Counted from the stretch's first letter, positions 7,979-19,705 are shown. The stretch: DNA of 64,000 nt from Chalara sp. BL73 (GCA_918026815.1 CAKJVC010000010.1:1614501-1678500); one strand, 5' to 3'. The notes: generated from the letters alone by a model not told the origin. Program-made: numbers and translations.

Positions 7979-9697
7979 ATGACTTCCTCGACGATCGCCG
8001 ATGGTGAGCGCCAGCTGCCCAAGTTGCGACGCACAGAAGTGTCGAGCCAACTCATAGTCAAGGGCAAGCCTTTTCTGATGTTGGCTGCCGAGCTCCACAA
8101 CTCGACGTTCAGCAAGTCTGCCTACATGGAGCGGGTGTGGCCCGCGATGAAAGAGATGAACATTAACACCCTCCTTGGAGCGGTGACCTGGGAAACAATC
8201 GAGCCGGAAGAGGGCCAATTTTCATTTGAGGAGCTTGACAAGTGCATCCTCGGTGCCCGCAAACATGGCTTCCACATCGTCATTTTGTGGTTCGGGGCTT
8301 ACAAGAATGCTCGGAGCACCTACGCTCCCACATGGGTGAAGAAAGACGTCAAGCGATTTCCTCGCATTCATACCAGACAGCCTGATGGGAAGCTGAAAAC
8401 GGTGGAAGTAGTGCAACCATATGGAAAGGAGATCCAGCAGGTGTCTTTGAGGGCTTTCACAAAGTTGATGGGGCACTTGAGAGACTTTGACGCAGATCAC
8501 AGTACCGCGGTCATGGTCCAGATCGAAAATGAGATTGGATTGTTGTTCGACTCGCGAGATCGCTCTCGGCTCGCCAATCAACTATATGAGCAACCTGTGC
8601 CTACCGACTTGCTAGGTCATTTGAAGAAAAATTTCGACAGCCTGCACCCCATGTTCAAAAATAAATATCCCAGTGTCAAAGGTCTGTCAGCGGAGTCGCC
8701 CACCTGGGAGCAAGCATTTGGGCCTTCCCCCCTCACCGAAGATTTATTCATGGCAGACGCATTTTCTCGATTCGTAGCGCCGATCGCCGTAGCTGGGCGA
8801 GCAGAGTATGACATACCTTTGTACATGAATGCCGCGTTATGTTCAGAGGAGCCTGACTGGAAGGACTTCTCTGGCGAGATTCCAGAGGGTACCCCAGAGG
8901 GCAACGAGCCTGGCCAATACCCATCAGGAGGACCAGTCGGACACAATCTGGACGTTTACAGATTCAACGCTCCCGGTGTTGACTTCTATGCACCTGATAT
9001 CTATCTGCAAGACTACGAGAAGATATGTGAGTGCTTCCGACACGAAGGTCAGCCTCTGTTCATACCTGAGCAAAGACGAGATGAATACGGCGCTCGGAGG
9101 GTTTGGGTCGCGTATGGAACCTACCATGCTTTGGGCTGTTCACCATTCGGCGTTGACAGCCTGCCCTCTGGAGCGAGCCCAATTGCAAAGCACTATAAGG
9201 TTTTGCATAACATCCGTAACCACATTCTTGACGCTCAGGCAAACCGACCTCACGAAATGATGGGCTTTTTCTTTGATGAAGTCGAAGAGGAGAAGGTCGA
9301 GCGGACGTGGTCCAAAAACTTTGGTGATTTTGAGGTCGTAATTGAGCGTGCATTTACTTTTGGCAAGCCTACTTCCGCTGGCGGCATGGTCATTCGCTTA
9401 CAAAATGGGAATTTCCTCGTTGCTGGCTATGGCTTTCAGGTTATCTTCAAAAGCACAAACCCAAAGTCGACCTTTACAGGGATATTGAGCGTGAAAGAGC
9501 TGGAGGCAGATGAAGATGGCAATCTCTATGAGGGGCGGATCTTAGGTGGTGACGAGACCCTGCATGGGGAGTTCGTTACCATGGCTCACGAGACCCCGGA
9601 CTCTGGCGGCTTCCCAATTCCTTTTAACATGCCTGCGGGGACCATGATGGTTGAGTGTATGCCGTACAGTTTGGAAGAGACGGAATATGATCTCTGA
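7979..9697 (+). CDS. GH35-type beta-galactosidase with DUF5597-like C-terminus, cytosolic
   Basis: A 572-residue single-exon protein. The start is the ATG at 7979; the longer frame to 7868 relies on a TTG. A TIM-barrel N-terminal half shows the GH35 order. F-L-M-L-A-A-E-L-H-N follows strand one and G-A-V-T-W-E-x-I-E-P-E-E-G marks the substrate loop. V-Q-I-E-N-E-I-G carries the acid/base Glu185, and L-F-I-P-E-Q-R carries the likely nucleophile Glu364. The last ~150 residues form a beta-rich domain as in GH35 enzymes with a DUF5597 tail. This type is common in bacteria and patchy in fungi, so horizontal origin is possible. There is no signal peptide, so it should act on imported galactosides. 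Neighbours are the MFS porter (divergent) and a secreted GH39-like gene downstream. Confidence 0.85.
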   Translation: MTSSTIADGERQLPKLRRTEVSSQLIVKGKPFLMLAAELHNSTFSKSAYMERVWPAMKEMNINTLLGAVTWETIEPEEGQFSFEELDKCILGARKHGFHIVILWFGAYKNARSTYAPTWVKKDVKRFPRIHTRQPDGKLKTVEVVQPYGKEIQQVSLRAFTKLMGHLRDFDADHSTAVMVQIENEIGLLFDSRDRSRLANQLYEQPVPTDLLGHLKKNFDSLHPMFKNKYPSVKGLSAESPTWEQAFGPSPLTEDLFMADAFSRFVAPIAVAGRAEYDIPLYMNAALCSEEPDWKDFSGEIPEGTPEGNEPGQYPSGGPVGHNLDVYRFNAPGVDFYAPDIYLQDYEKICECFRHEGQPLFIPEQRRDEYGARRVWVAYGTYHALGCSPFGVDSLPSGASPIAKHYKVLHNIRNHILDAQANRPHEMMGFFFDEVEEEKVERTWSKNFGDFEVVIERAFTFGKPTSAGGMVIRLQNGNFLVAGYGFQVIFKSTNPKSTFTGILSVKELEADEDGNLYEGRILGGDETLHGEFVTMAHETPDSGGFPIPFNMPAGTMMVECMPYSLEETEYDL

Positions 9698-10526
9698 AGT
9701 GCATGATGGATAATGAAACTTAGCTAAATGAATAAAAAAAATTGTAGTACTTTTGGTTGGTTCTTTTCTCCGTTCCGGATAAGGGGTAGAAGGATCGTCT
9801 TTCGAATCTGGCTCGTTGAGTCAAGCTTTACTGCATGAACTTTCAGCACGCTTCTAGAGTTCTAGATCACCTCGTGGCATGCTAGGAGATGAGGATTTTG
9901 GGTCGACTCGAAGCGCAGTGTCAATGAAAGGCTGCCTCAGATCACTGGTGTCGCCTCAATCGGGCTTGGATTGGCTCGTCCCGTGCAGCTGACAAGCATT
10001 GAATGGCGGTACCGCTGATATCTACGGACTTAAACCATATGGTGGCGTTCGCCATGACTCGCCCTGGGCTAGATTATGCAAGACCTACCAGTCTCGGCAA
10101 CCATGTAAGTCTGGTGGGAGGTTACATACATAGAAGCGGACGAGGAAGTGGGCTTTCCCCCGCTCTCTAGATCACCCGAATCCAAGGCACGTGCGTGCGA
10201 GTAGCAACTTATCCCCTAGGTTATTTCCGGGACGCGGAGTGAAATCCTCTTTCCCTCCTTCCCAACCCTTTTTAGACTGTCGGGGTAGAATAAGCCGAAT
10301 TATTTCCCGAACAGTAGCTGGCTCCTTAACTGTGGTACTCATGAGTTGACCGTGCCAAGCTTATAGTTGCGGCTGGCGGACGTAACCTCTATGGCCCTGC
10401 TCTTTCTGGATATTGGGAAGCGGTAATGGGTAATTTCTTCTCCAGATCGAAGGGAGTGGGACCAATGGTCGCATGAGTTATTTATACCCGTATGGAGCGT
10501 TATTTAACCCCTCGAATTGCCTCAAG
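9698..10526. other. Intergenic, GH35 to GH39-like gene
   Basis: About 830 bp without a supportable gene. It should contain the GH35 terminator and the upstream promoter of the GH39-like gene. An AT-rich A-tract (aataaaaaaaattg, about 9730-9745) just after the GH35 stop is a plausible polyadenylation region. Confidence 0.4.
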
Positions 10527-10558
10527 CCGGGGGGTTACCCTCATTGCATACATATAAG
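10527..10558 (+). promoter_or_regulatory. Candidate CreA site and TATA-like box of the GH39-like gene
   Basis: CCGGGG at 10527-10532 matches the CreA consensus SYGGRG. A TATA-like catataag lies at 10551-10558, about 70 bp before the ATG at 10627. Both are short motifs; only their spacing to the start gives support. Confidence 0.3.
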
Positions 10559-10626
10559 GACAAGTGCCATTGTCGCAGTCAGGGACATCCCGTTCTGCAG
10601 CTCAATTCAACGACCATATTGCCGAC

Positions 10627-13408
10627 ATGAAGTTTTGCTCTCTTTTTCTCGCAGTGCTCGGCACGGTTTCCGCTGCTACCGTATCAACACGACTTGACAC
10701 ACGAGAAATCGTGGTAAAAGCTGGCGATTTTTCAGGGAAGCTGAGAAATTTGCAGGGTAAGTTTTATGAAACTTCATATTGGTGCTTATTTTATGCTAAT
10801 CGAACATAGGCACACTGAGCGGAGATTCGTGCAAGTTCTCGGACGGTTAATCAACATCCCGCAACCGGCACTGATATGTATTCATAGCCCTAAGTGAGCC
10901 CGGGACTACGGACATCATGTCTGACAGGGACCCACAACTTGGCAAACTGTTTCCTGAGTATGCAATTAAGCATGTTCTTATTTGTAAGACCCTTCACCTT
11001 TGTCACTACAATCTTGCACCACAATATGGAACTGACCACGTTTATGTTATAGACCTCTTTCCGAATGTGTTCCTCGGATGGGGAAAGAATGGTACAGCTG
11101 GGGACGGACTTAGGAATGAAAATTACAACTGGACAGGAGTACGCCCAACCTTCGTTCTTCTGGACTAGCGAGCGTACTGATACCTTACACCAGGCAGATG
11201 AATACATGAGATATGTGACCAGCAATGGAGCAAAGGTACTGTAGAACCACAATGATCTCAGATCCAGCTGACTAATGCAATATCGCTCAGGCATCAATTC
11301 AGTTCCAAGTATGCGAATCCCTCACTTTGTTTTAGAGCAGGATATATACTGATTCCTCCCAAAGCCCGTCAAGGAAGAGAACCCATTGTTCAGCCCGGAA
11401 TTGTTCGGAAAAATCTCTTTCATGATCACGGACCGGTACATGTGAGTTTCGCGCCTTCAATTAACACGCTACACGGAGAGCGCTGACCTGTTTATGTAGG
11501 AATGGAGCGTACAAATCGGGAATCTCCAATGCCATTGAAATTTTCGAGTTCTATCCCGAAACCGATTTAGTGAGGAATTCATCCCTACAACGAACTAAGA
11601 TTCTTGTGCTGACTTGCCACAGTTGAATAGGCCTGACATGGATGCCCATTACAAGCAGATGTTCAGTGCATTTGCTGCATTCAGTCGGGGTGTTGCCAAC
11701 GCCAAGTAAGATTCCCCCGTCTGACATGTTCAATACTCAAAACTGACCTCGACTAGTAAAAATGCTGGGGTGCAAGTAACTACAAATTAGAAATTCGCGC
11801 ATTACTTACGTTTTCATAGCGCCGGATGGGGAGGCAATCGATTCTGTAAGTGCCTTGATTTTTACCAACTCAAAAGTAGAAGTCTAATGAACCACAGATC
11901 AGCCAGTGAACAACTATACCGTAGGAATACCAGATATCAGATTGCGGCTACTCACTAATGTGAACAGGTTGACGATCCTTTCAACACTCGGTTTTTCAGG
12001 GACTGCAAGAAACAAAACGTGCCAGTCAAAGCAGCCACGTTTCATTTCTTGAACACCATGTTTTCCTTTGATCGTGAGTTAGTTTAATTGAATTCAAAGA
12101 GCCATATTGACTTGCATGATAGCCTACGACATCAAGGTCATAACCGACACATATCGCCAAAGAATTCTCGTTCCCGCAGGGCTTCCAGATCTGCCGATCT
12201 GGGCTACACATGCCGGTCTCCTTGGATCTTTCACACCCACGTAAGCTGGGCCCGAGTATATTCTATTGGATGCTTCTATAGCTTTTAAACATACATCGTG
12301 TTACACAATTTTCAAATACAGCTGGCGTCTCCAATCCAGACGCATCTCAGGAATGCTAACTTTAATGTAAAGCTCGCAGGGCGCTCTTCAAACCTATAAC
12401 GACCCAGCCTTCATTTCAAGCTTTCTTGTTGCGACGGTGAGAGCACATTTTCTTTGGGGATTAAGTGTGCGCTATCTGACTGAGCTGTTTCACAGGTAAT
12501 GTACGCCCAGGACACCTCAATAGATCAAGTAATATCTTACCCAGGCTTTGGATATGGTGCGATTGGTGGAGGCAATGCCCCATTCCCTGGCTTCTTCAAT
12601 AAGTCAGCTTCCGGGCCGGTTCCCCTCAACGTAGCGAGGGCATATTTATTGCAAGCACAGCTCATCAAGCAAACACCGACTCGAGTCAAGGTCAAGGGGA
12701 CCTCAGCAGATGGGTTTACTGTTCTAGCTGGACGCTCAGACGACGGCGATAAAGTCCAGGTTTTCCTAAACAATTATCAATTCAATTACGACATCTCGAC
12801 AGAAATCGCTGCAAGATTGGTCAGTCAAATCACGTTCTTGGTGTATCTGTTACTGACAGTTTGGTGATTCCAGGCGCCTGCCATGAACACTTCGACCACA
12901 GCTTATCCCCTTGTTCAGCAGAACGGATGTAAGAGATCACGCTATGTTACGACAGCGTTCAGAATCTTGGATTAAATGACTAACCCCATACTAGTACTGA
13001 ATGGCGAGGCAGCATGCTTTGCAACTGGAAACAGCGTTATCTCCCTTCCAGGTACGCTTGCACCTTTGATCCTGTGAGCATCTCGTCGCTGACTTGGACA
13101 GTTTGCTTGAATTTTGTGCAGCCCAGGGTTCGTGACAATAAGAGCCAAGCCTACCGCCTTCGCATTCAAGACTTGCCCTGGAAGAAGAACGATCGATACC
13201 GCATTCAGGTCCAAAGAGTCTTCACGCCAGGTTCAACGGAAATATACTTGAACCGAGAAGGTAGGGGTCAAGAGGTTGGTATGTGAAACCCAAACATAAC
13301 CTTTTTTGGGTTGTATTGCGAAGAGAATTTGCTAACCAGCGCTTAGATGTGACGATTCCTTTTCCACCGAACGCGCAAGATCTAGTGACAGTGAACAGAA
13401 TCGGCTAA
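10627..13408 (+). CDS. Secreted GH39-like glycosidase homologue, 19 exons, possibly disrupted
   Basis: A signal peptide begins the protein (M-K-F-C-S-L-F-L-A-V-L-G...A-A). My exon model is 10627-10756, 10810-10845, 10888-10983, 11053-11138, 11194-11235, 11291-11308, 11365-11441, 11500-11569, 11623-11705, 11820-11845, 11898-11920, 11968-12073, 12123-12240, 12380-12436, 12496-12819, 12874-12928, 12995-13051, 13102-13278 and 13347-13408. All phases fit except between exons 13 and 14. About 550 residues fold as a clan-A type barrel plus beta tail. F-F-R-D-C-K-K-Q-N-V-P-V followed by A-T-F-H-F resembles the GH39 F-x-x-C-K-x-x-x-V-P-V-D-x-x-S-x-H block. The usual N-E-P acid/base motif reads E-F-Y-P-E-T-D and the nucleophile region reads W-A-T-H-A-G, lacking the expected Glu. 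The secreted location suggests a role on extracellular glycan. The family call is by resemblance only. Confidence 0.55.
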
Positions 13409-14597
13409 ATGGCTGAAGAGCTTCTGTAAATATTATTCTTCTTCTCGGCGAGACATGAAAATGGGGGGCAGAGGAGGTATGTAGTGAATGAAAATGGCAG
13501 CAAATAGCAGAACACTGTCAAAATAAACCGGATATTCAACCCCGTCACTTGCACACTCATGTTTGACATATGACTTGGCGAGGCTTGAAAATCGTTTTAT
13601 TTCCCTTTCAAGGATAACGCACTTTCAAATGTCATGACTTGAGAGCCTCAAAGCCTCGAAGGCGGCTCAACTCATGATGTCCGCAATCAAACGATAATCG
13701 CAAAGCGCAAACATTTCTGACTTCAGCAACGTCCCGTGAGACCTCGGCCCGCCAGAAACAAAGACAACGCATTCAACTTGATATAGTAAATGTGTAGGTG
13801 CACCTCATGAGTCTAGCTTTTCCTTTGGAAGAAAGGTTGTTTATTCATCAGCGAGAACCTGCACATTCTACTTGCTCTAGCGCTAGTCATGGAGTGAGTC
13901 GGCTGGGCCGAGCGAATTCCTATATTCTCCAGACATGCATGCTTCGCTCTCTAGTTTGCAGGGCCCTGGTTTGTAGGAGCCCCCGGGCAATTTCCGTTAG
14001 CGTGGCGCATGCGTCGTGTGGAGAAAGCCACACTTTTTGGATTCAAAGCCATGACAGGTATTGGAGAGTACTCTGTCGGGTAACATTGGCCTGACAGACG
14101 ACTTATAAGCTGCCAGGCTCCGGAGTTCGTGCAGGACAGAGTTTGATCTAATTGGAGAGAGGCTACAGCGGAGCAAACAGTTTTAGGTTGAAATAGTTCG
14201 GCATTGACATCTTGGCAGGATCCCCATTTCGGACCTGTCCTTCGCTTTCAAGAAGCTTGTGTGGAAGAAAAGTTGTTGACCAAAGCTATAATCAGGTGCA
14301 GGCTGCCGGCGGCTAAATATGCGGAATCATAGAGTGAAGGAGGAGGAGCAACTCCCAAGATCGCGGAGAGAGCACGTTCCACTTGATGCCACCAAGAACA
14401 AAGAACCCTGTCACGGTTGATGCATGACTGGGTGATTTCGTGAGTATTTGCGTTTGTTTGCAGCCGCCTATCAGTAGGGGACGCCAAACAGACACCATCT
14501 TGTCCAACTTCTTTGTCAGTTGCTCAAACCATTTCAATTTAGAGCAGCAATAAATGGATGCAAAATACGACTCAAATTTCTCTGAGCGGGTGTTTCC
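13409..14597. other. Intergenic, convergent GH39-like and GH43 genes
   Basis: 1189 bp between two convergent genes. No open frame here has family motifs or splice-compatible neighbours. It should hold both 3' untranslated regions. No transposon ends were recognised. Confidence 0.4.
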
Positions 14598-16345
14598 TTA
14601 GATCCATTCATTGTTCCCAAGATGCTGCTTTTGCCCACCATACCTCCAGCATGACACATGAGCCTCGCTGCCTCCCTCCCCTCCATTTGTAGTTGCGTAC
14701 ACTCCCACGAAGGCACCCGTGTTCAAGTTAGCAAAGAGACGGTTGGATGAGTAGGAAGTTAGGATCCCTGCTTACCAGTCCAAGGACCCGTCTGGCCACT
14801 GACAACCGTAGCTGGTGCCGTCCCACCCAGTATCCTTTCACTTGAGACTGACGGAAGAGTCGCGAAGAATATATACTCGAATTCGCTTGTTGTTTTGATA
14901 TGTAGGCGGATGGGCTGGTCAGAGTTCGTCCATTCGGCAGGAAGTAGTGAGATGTTCGAAGTGGTGGAAGTACTTCCGGCTGTTGTGAGTTGGAATCTCA
15001 AATGTAGAGCGAGATTATCTTGGTTCCCTTTGGTGGGAAGAAGGACGAGACCGAGGCTGATATGCTGCTTCTGGGTGAGAAAGACTGTGGTACCAACTTC
15101 TTCACGTTCTCTTGTTGGGTTAAACTGAATATCTACGCTGAAGCTAAATAAGGTGGAGGTTTGACGACGGAATATGACGCTTATGCTGTCGCTCTCTTTG
15201 TCTCCGGTCGTTCCAGCCAAGTTGGCTTTTGATGCCCTGATCCTCAATGTATTTGGGCGATCTGGAGGCGATACAGTAAACGAATTTACAGGCGGGAACT
15301 TCCAATGCACAAAATGGAGTGGTAATTCTGAACCCGGCTGAAAATCTACAACATCAGGTTTGCCAACAAAATCACCACCTCCTTGCACCTGCAGATTAGT
15401 TGGGGGAAGTGGCCATCCGGCTATCCTGCCTCGAACAGGTTCTAGCTGTGGCCATTCTTCGGTCTCCCAGATTACAGGAAAGAGAACCGTCTCTCTCCCC
15501 ATAGGATAATATTTGAATGCAGGGCCAGAGCGAGTTGCGAGTGCTACACCCCACCAAACACCAGACCCATCTTGAAACAAGTCGCCGTGTCCGACGGTTT
15601 GGAAGTACTTTGATGTATCCCTGTTCGTAAGTATGGGGTTATTCTCAAAGGAATTGAACGGGCCGCGAGGACTGAGCGAGCGAGCGATTGTGAGGCAGTG
15701 GGGGAGATCTGTGCCACCTTCTGATATCAACAGGTAATACCAACCATCTTTTTTATACATGTGGGGTCCTTCTGGAGCCAACTGGCCTGTCCCTTCCCAT
15801 AATACCTTTGTCGGTCCTGCAACTCCCGTCTCGATATCCAGGTCGAATTGCACAATGTTTTGGAGAAAGGATCCTGCCTGGACGTAAAGCTTTCCGTCGT
15901 CGTCCCAGAAAAGGTCTGGGTCTAGGATATTTTCTGGCTGGCAGAATACCACTGGATCGCTCCAGGATGAGGCTTCGTATGGGTTTGTCGAGGAAAAGAT
16001 GAGGCCGAAAACTATCGGCGGATCTGCAATTGTCACGTACTCGACAATCACGTAGAACTTCCCACTGTGAAACCTGAGAGTAGGTGCAAAAATGCCATTA
16101 TTTTGACCCTCTTCGTGCCCGATCTCTGGTACCTGAGTTTCCCGGTTGAAGATGTTTGTGACATGTTTCCAATTCTGCAGGTCCTTGCTTGCATAGAGAG
16201 GAAGTCCAGGAAAGGCCAGGAATGACGAAGTTACGCAGAAGAAGGTGTTGTCCCATGCCGGGACGAATATACAACTTGGATCTGGATTCCAGCCCGGCAG
16301 AATTGGGTTGACTATAGTTGAGGTTTGTTGTGATGGGGGATCCAT
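14598..16345 (-). CDS. GH43 beta-xylosidase/alpha-L-arabinofuranosidase, cytosolic
   Basis: Two exons on the minus strand: 16345-14776 and about 14701-14598. The start is ATG 16345 (ctcaccATGg); the frame to 16366 needs a TTG. The five-blade propeller triad is complete: Asp22 in N-P-D-P-S (base), Asp142 in I-L-D-P-D-L-F (pKa modulator) and Glu192 in A-P-E-G-P-H (acid). After about residue 320 comes a jelly-roll domain of the GH43 C2 type. There is no signal peptide, so it works inside the cell, probably on arabinosyl or xylosyl ends of imported oligosaccharides. Exon 2 encodes V-Y-A-T-T-N-G and ends in E-W-I before TAA. The last intron lacks an AG where the family's conserved G-A-F-V-G-V-Y would start, so a downstream AG (giving T-V-Y) was used in the model. 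It shares a 645-bp divergent promoter with the GH78 gene. Confidence 0.85.
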
Positions 16346-16990
16346 GGTGAGTTGTGGGGATGTCAACAGCTGAACTTGGAGGAAGAGAACTCACTTTCAT
16401 CGATATTAGGCAGGGCTACAATAATTAATTCACCACGACGCTACAACAACAGCCACAGAGAGAGGTCTTCATCACGTGGATGAAACAATTGGACTTCACG
16501 AGGTCGTTGTGCCGACTTCCAAACCTTTCTCAATGGGTGGGGAACGGGGGTGTTCCTAGACGCCGCACGCGAGATTATCCAGACTTAGCACGTCTGCTAG
16601 ACTTCTTGGCGGGTCAGACCGCCTTTCACTTCCGCGTACTCGCTTGGGGAATTGATAAACTCCGCCCCAGGTCTTATTAATCACCTTGTGTTAGTTCTAT
16701 GCGACATCAGAGGAATGAGTATGCATTCGACTGACCTCGGCGCCGCCCCCTCGCTCGGGGTAAATCAGAGCGAGCTCAGGCTTCGTCTGGAAGAGGCGCA
16801 GTCACACAGATTCACGCATTATTGCTTTACCCATCGAGGGGGACGGCATCCCCTTTGCCGGAGAGCTCTGCAGCGAGGCACACTTGATCCGAGGGTCAGA
16901 ACCGAGTAGCCCTGCTACAAAAATTCGTCGGGCATTCTTTCTCGTCGCTTTCTCTATTCTTCAAGCTACATTTCCATCCCACAGTTCACA
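16346..16990. promoter_or_regulatory. Divergent promoter between GH43 and GH78 genes
   Basis: 645 bp between head-to-head starts at 16345 and 16991, implying co-regulation. GTGGGG at 16537-16542 fits the CreA consensus SYGGRG. A C/T-rich stretch (tttctcgtcgctttctctattcttc, about 16938-16962) precedes the GH78 ATG, as is common for fungal promoters. No regulator-specific operator was recognised. Confidence 0.45.
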
Positions 16991-19705
16991 ATGTCTCTCA
17001 GTATATCTAGGGTTCAAATCGAGCATCACCGCGAAGCGCTTGGTATCGGCGAAGCTACTCCTCGTCTGTCCTGGAGATTCGAAGGAGATGTACGAGATTG
17101 GGTTCAACGGTCTTATGAGGTCGAGATAACACAACCATCGGCGGGTCCAAAGACATTCCTCGTTGAGTCGACAAACTCGTTGCTGGTACCTTGGCCAGGA
17201 GAAGCGCTGTCTTCTGGATTGTCTACGTCCGTTCGAGTGAGAGCATTTGGACAGGATGAAAAAGGTGACACGGACTGGTCGAGTCCTACGACAATAGAAG
17301 TTGGATTACTCGATCGGAAGGACTGGAAGGCCTCATTGATCCGATCGACTATTCCATCCAATGTCAACAAGGCGAGGCAACCGATCCTCTTCCGTCGCAA
17401 CTTTACACAAAACAAAGCGTCAGTTCAGAAGGCACGTCTGTACATCACTGCCCAAGGCGTATACGAGGCGCACCTCAATGCTAAACGTGTTGGGGACCAG
17501 GTCCTCGCACCAGGCTGGACGTCCTACACCCATCGTTTACCATATCAAACGTATGATGTTACGGATCTCTTGCGCGAGGGGGAAAACGTCATATCTGCTC
17601 AGGTTGCAGAAGGCTGGTATGGAGACCGTCTCGGTTTCTTTGGAGGAAATCGTAACATTTGGGGCAAATCAATGGGCCTACTTGCACAACTCGTCATAAC
17701 CTTTCAGGACGCCACGGTACAGGTGATACGGTCAGATTCCGATTGGAAAACAAGCACGGGATCTGTTATAACCTCTGAAATATATGACGGTGAGGTTGCT
17801 GACCTTTCACTGGAGCCACGGGGCTGGCAAACGGCTGGATTTGATGATAGTGGATGGTCTGAGGTGAATATTGTGGAGCTTCCAGCTGCTGAACTAGTAG
17901 CTCCCGATGGTCCTCCTATCAAGAAGATCGAGGAGCTGAAACCATCGAGCATTATAAAAACTCCATCTGGCAAGAAAGTAATCGATTTCGGCCAGAACTT
18001 GGTAGGTTGGGTTCGGCTGAAGTTATCTGGACCGCGAGGTCGGGTCATCACACTTCTCCATACCGAAGTTCTAGAAAATGGCGAGGCCGCAACCCGACCT
18101 CTGCGAGAGTGCAAGGCGACTGACTCCATAACTTTATCTGGAGAGGCCCAAACCTGGGAGCCAAAATTCACGTTCCATGGCTTCCGCTATGTGCAAATTG
18201 ATGGTTTGCCCGAAGAGGAAGAAATCGATCTGGCCACTATTGTCGCTGTTGTGGTTCACAATGATATGGAAGCTACCGGGTGGTTTGAAACTTCGAACCC
18301 ACTTCTTAATCAGTTGCATCGTAAGTAACGCTTGTTGAGTCTCTTTGAGTACGATACACTAATATATGCAGGTAACATACGCTGGGGAATGAAAGGAAAC
18401 TTCCTTAGCATCCCTTCCGATTGTCCTCAACGCGACGAAAGACTTGGCTGGACAGGAGACATTCATCTTTTTGCTCCAACAGCCAACTTTCTCTACGATA
18501 CCTGCGGTATGTTGTCCGGATGGGCCAAGGATCTTGTTGCGGAGCAAATGGCAGACAATACCGGAATACCACCATTTTTCTGCCCTAATGTTTTCCTCGC
18601 AGACCCAAAGGTACCAACCGCAATCTGGGGCGATGTGATCGTTGGTCTTCCCTGGAGCCTATACCAATCATACGGTGATCAAGAAATCCTACGCCGACAC
18701 ATGGAAAGTATGGAGGCTTGGGTGCACAAGGGTATTTTACGAGACCCAGCAACTGGACTTTGGAAAAATGGCTCTTACCAGTTTGGTGATTGGCTCGATC
18801 CCAAGGCTCCTTCGGATGAGCCAGGAAACTCAGTAACTGATCCCCTCTTGGTTGCAAATGCCTACCTAGTGCACGTCACATATCTAATGCAAAAGATCAA
18901 GAATGCCCTCGGGTTTGACGTTCAGGCAGAGGAGTATGGAGCATCTGCCAAGAATCTTAAAATAGCTTTCCAGAATCGTTATATCACCAACGACGGTCGA
19001 GTTGTAGCTGACTCTCAGACTGGATTAACACTTGCAATATTCTTCGGTCTCTTTGCCTCGGAAGCTCAGCAATCCGTTGCAGCAGAGCGTCTGAGCGAAC
19101 TCATTCTCAAGAACGCCCGGTTTAAGATTGCCACGGGCTTTGCTGGTACTCCTCTGATCGGTCATGCTTTGTCAAGAGTTGGGCTCTCCCAGCTTTTCTA
19201 CCGCATGCTGTACCACCGCAAGGTCCCCAATTGGCTCTACCAAGTAACTATGGGTGCGACAACCATGTGGGAGCGATGGGACGGTATCCTCCCAGATGGC
19301 AGTGTCAATCCCGGAGAGATGACCAGCTTCAACCATTACGCTCTTGGATCAGTAGCTGATTGGATGCATAGTACTATTGCTGGACTCACATGTCTCGAAC
19401 CTGGATGGCGTCGTTTCCGGGTGGCCCCTGTACCTGGAGGTGATCTAGAGCATGCGAATGCCTGTTTCCTCAGCCCTTCTGGGTTGATCAGGACTGGATG
19501 GAAAATCGAAGCTGGGACTTTAAAGGTCAGCGTTACAGTGCCACCGAATGCAACTGCAGAAATTGTGCTCCCAGGCGAGAGTTCAGAGGCTAGGCGGTCA
19601 GTAGGCTCGGGAGTGTATGAATTTGAGGTTGAATACAAATCTCCAGTTTGGCCGCCACTGCCGATCTATCCGGACTACTATCCCCATGACGATGATGAGC
19701 CCTGA
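16991..19705 (+). CDS. GH78 alpha-L-rhamnosidase, cytosolic
   Basis: Two exons, 16991-18320 and 18372-19705, joined by a 51-nt phase-1 intron, give 887 residues. The domain order is that of bacterial-type rhamnosidases. An N-terminal fibronectin-like region is followed by the Bac_rhamnosid_N jelly roll (G-W-T-S-Y...Y-D-V-T-D and A-E-G-W-Y). Then come the concanavalin-like domain (I-D-F-G-Q-N-L-V-G-W), the (alpha/alpha)6 catalytic barrel and a C-terminal beta domain. The acid is Glu466 in C-P-Q-R-D-E-R-L-G-W-T-G-D and the base is Glu744 in M-W-E-R-W-D-G. It releases L-rhamnose from rhamnosides such as rhamnogalacturonan fragments or flavonoid glycosides. There is no signal peptide, so the substrate must be imported. 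It is head-to-head with the GH43 gene. Confidence 0.92.
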
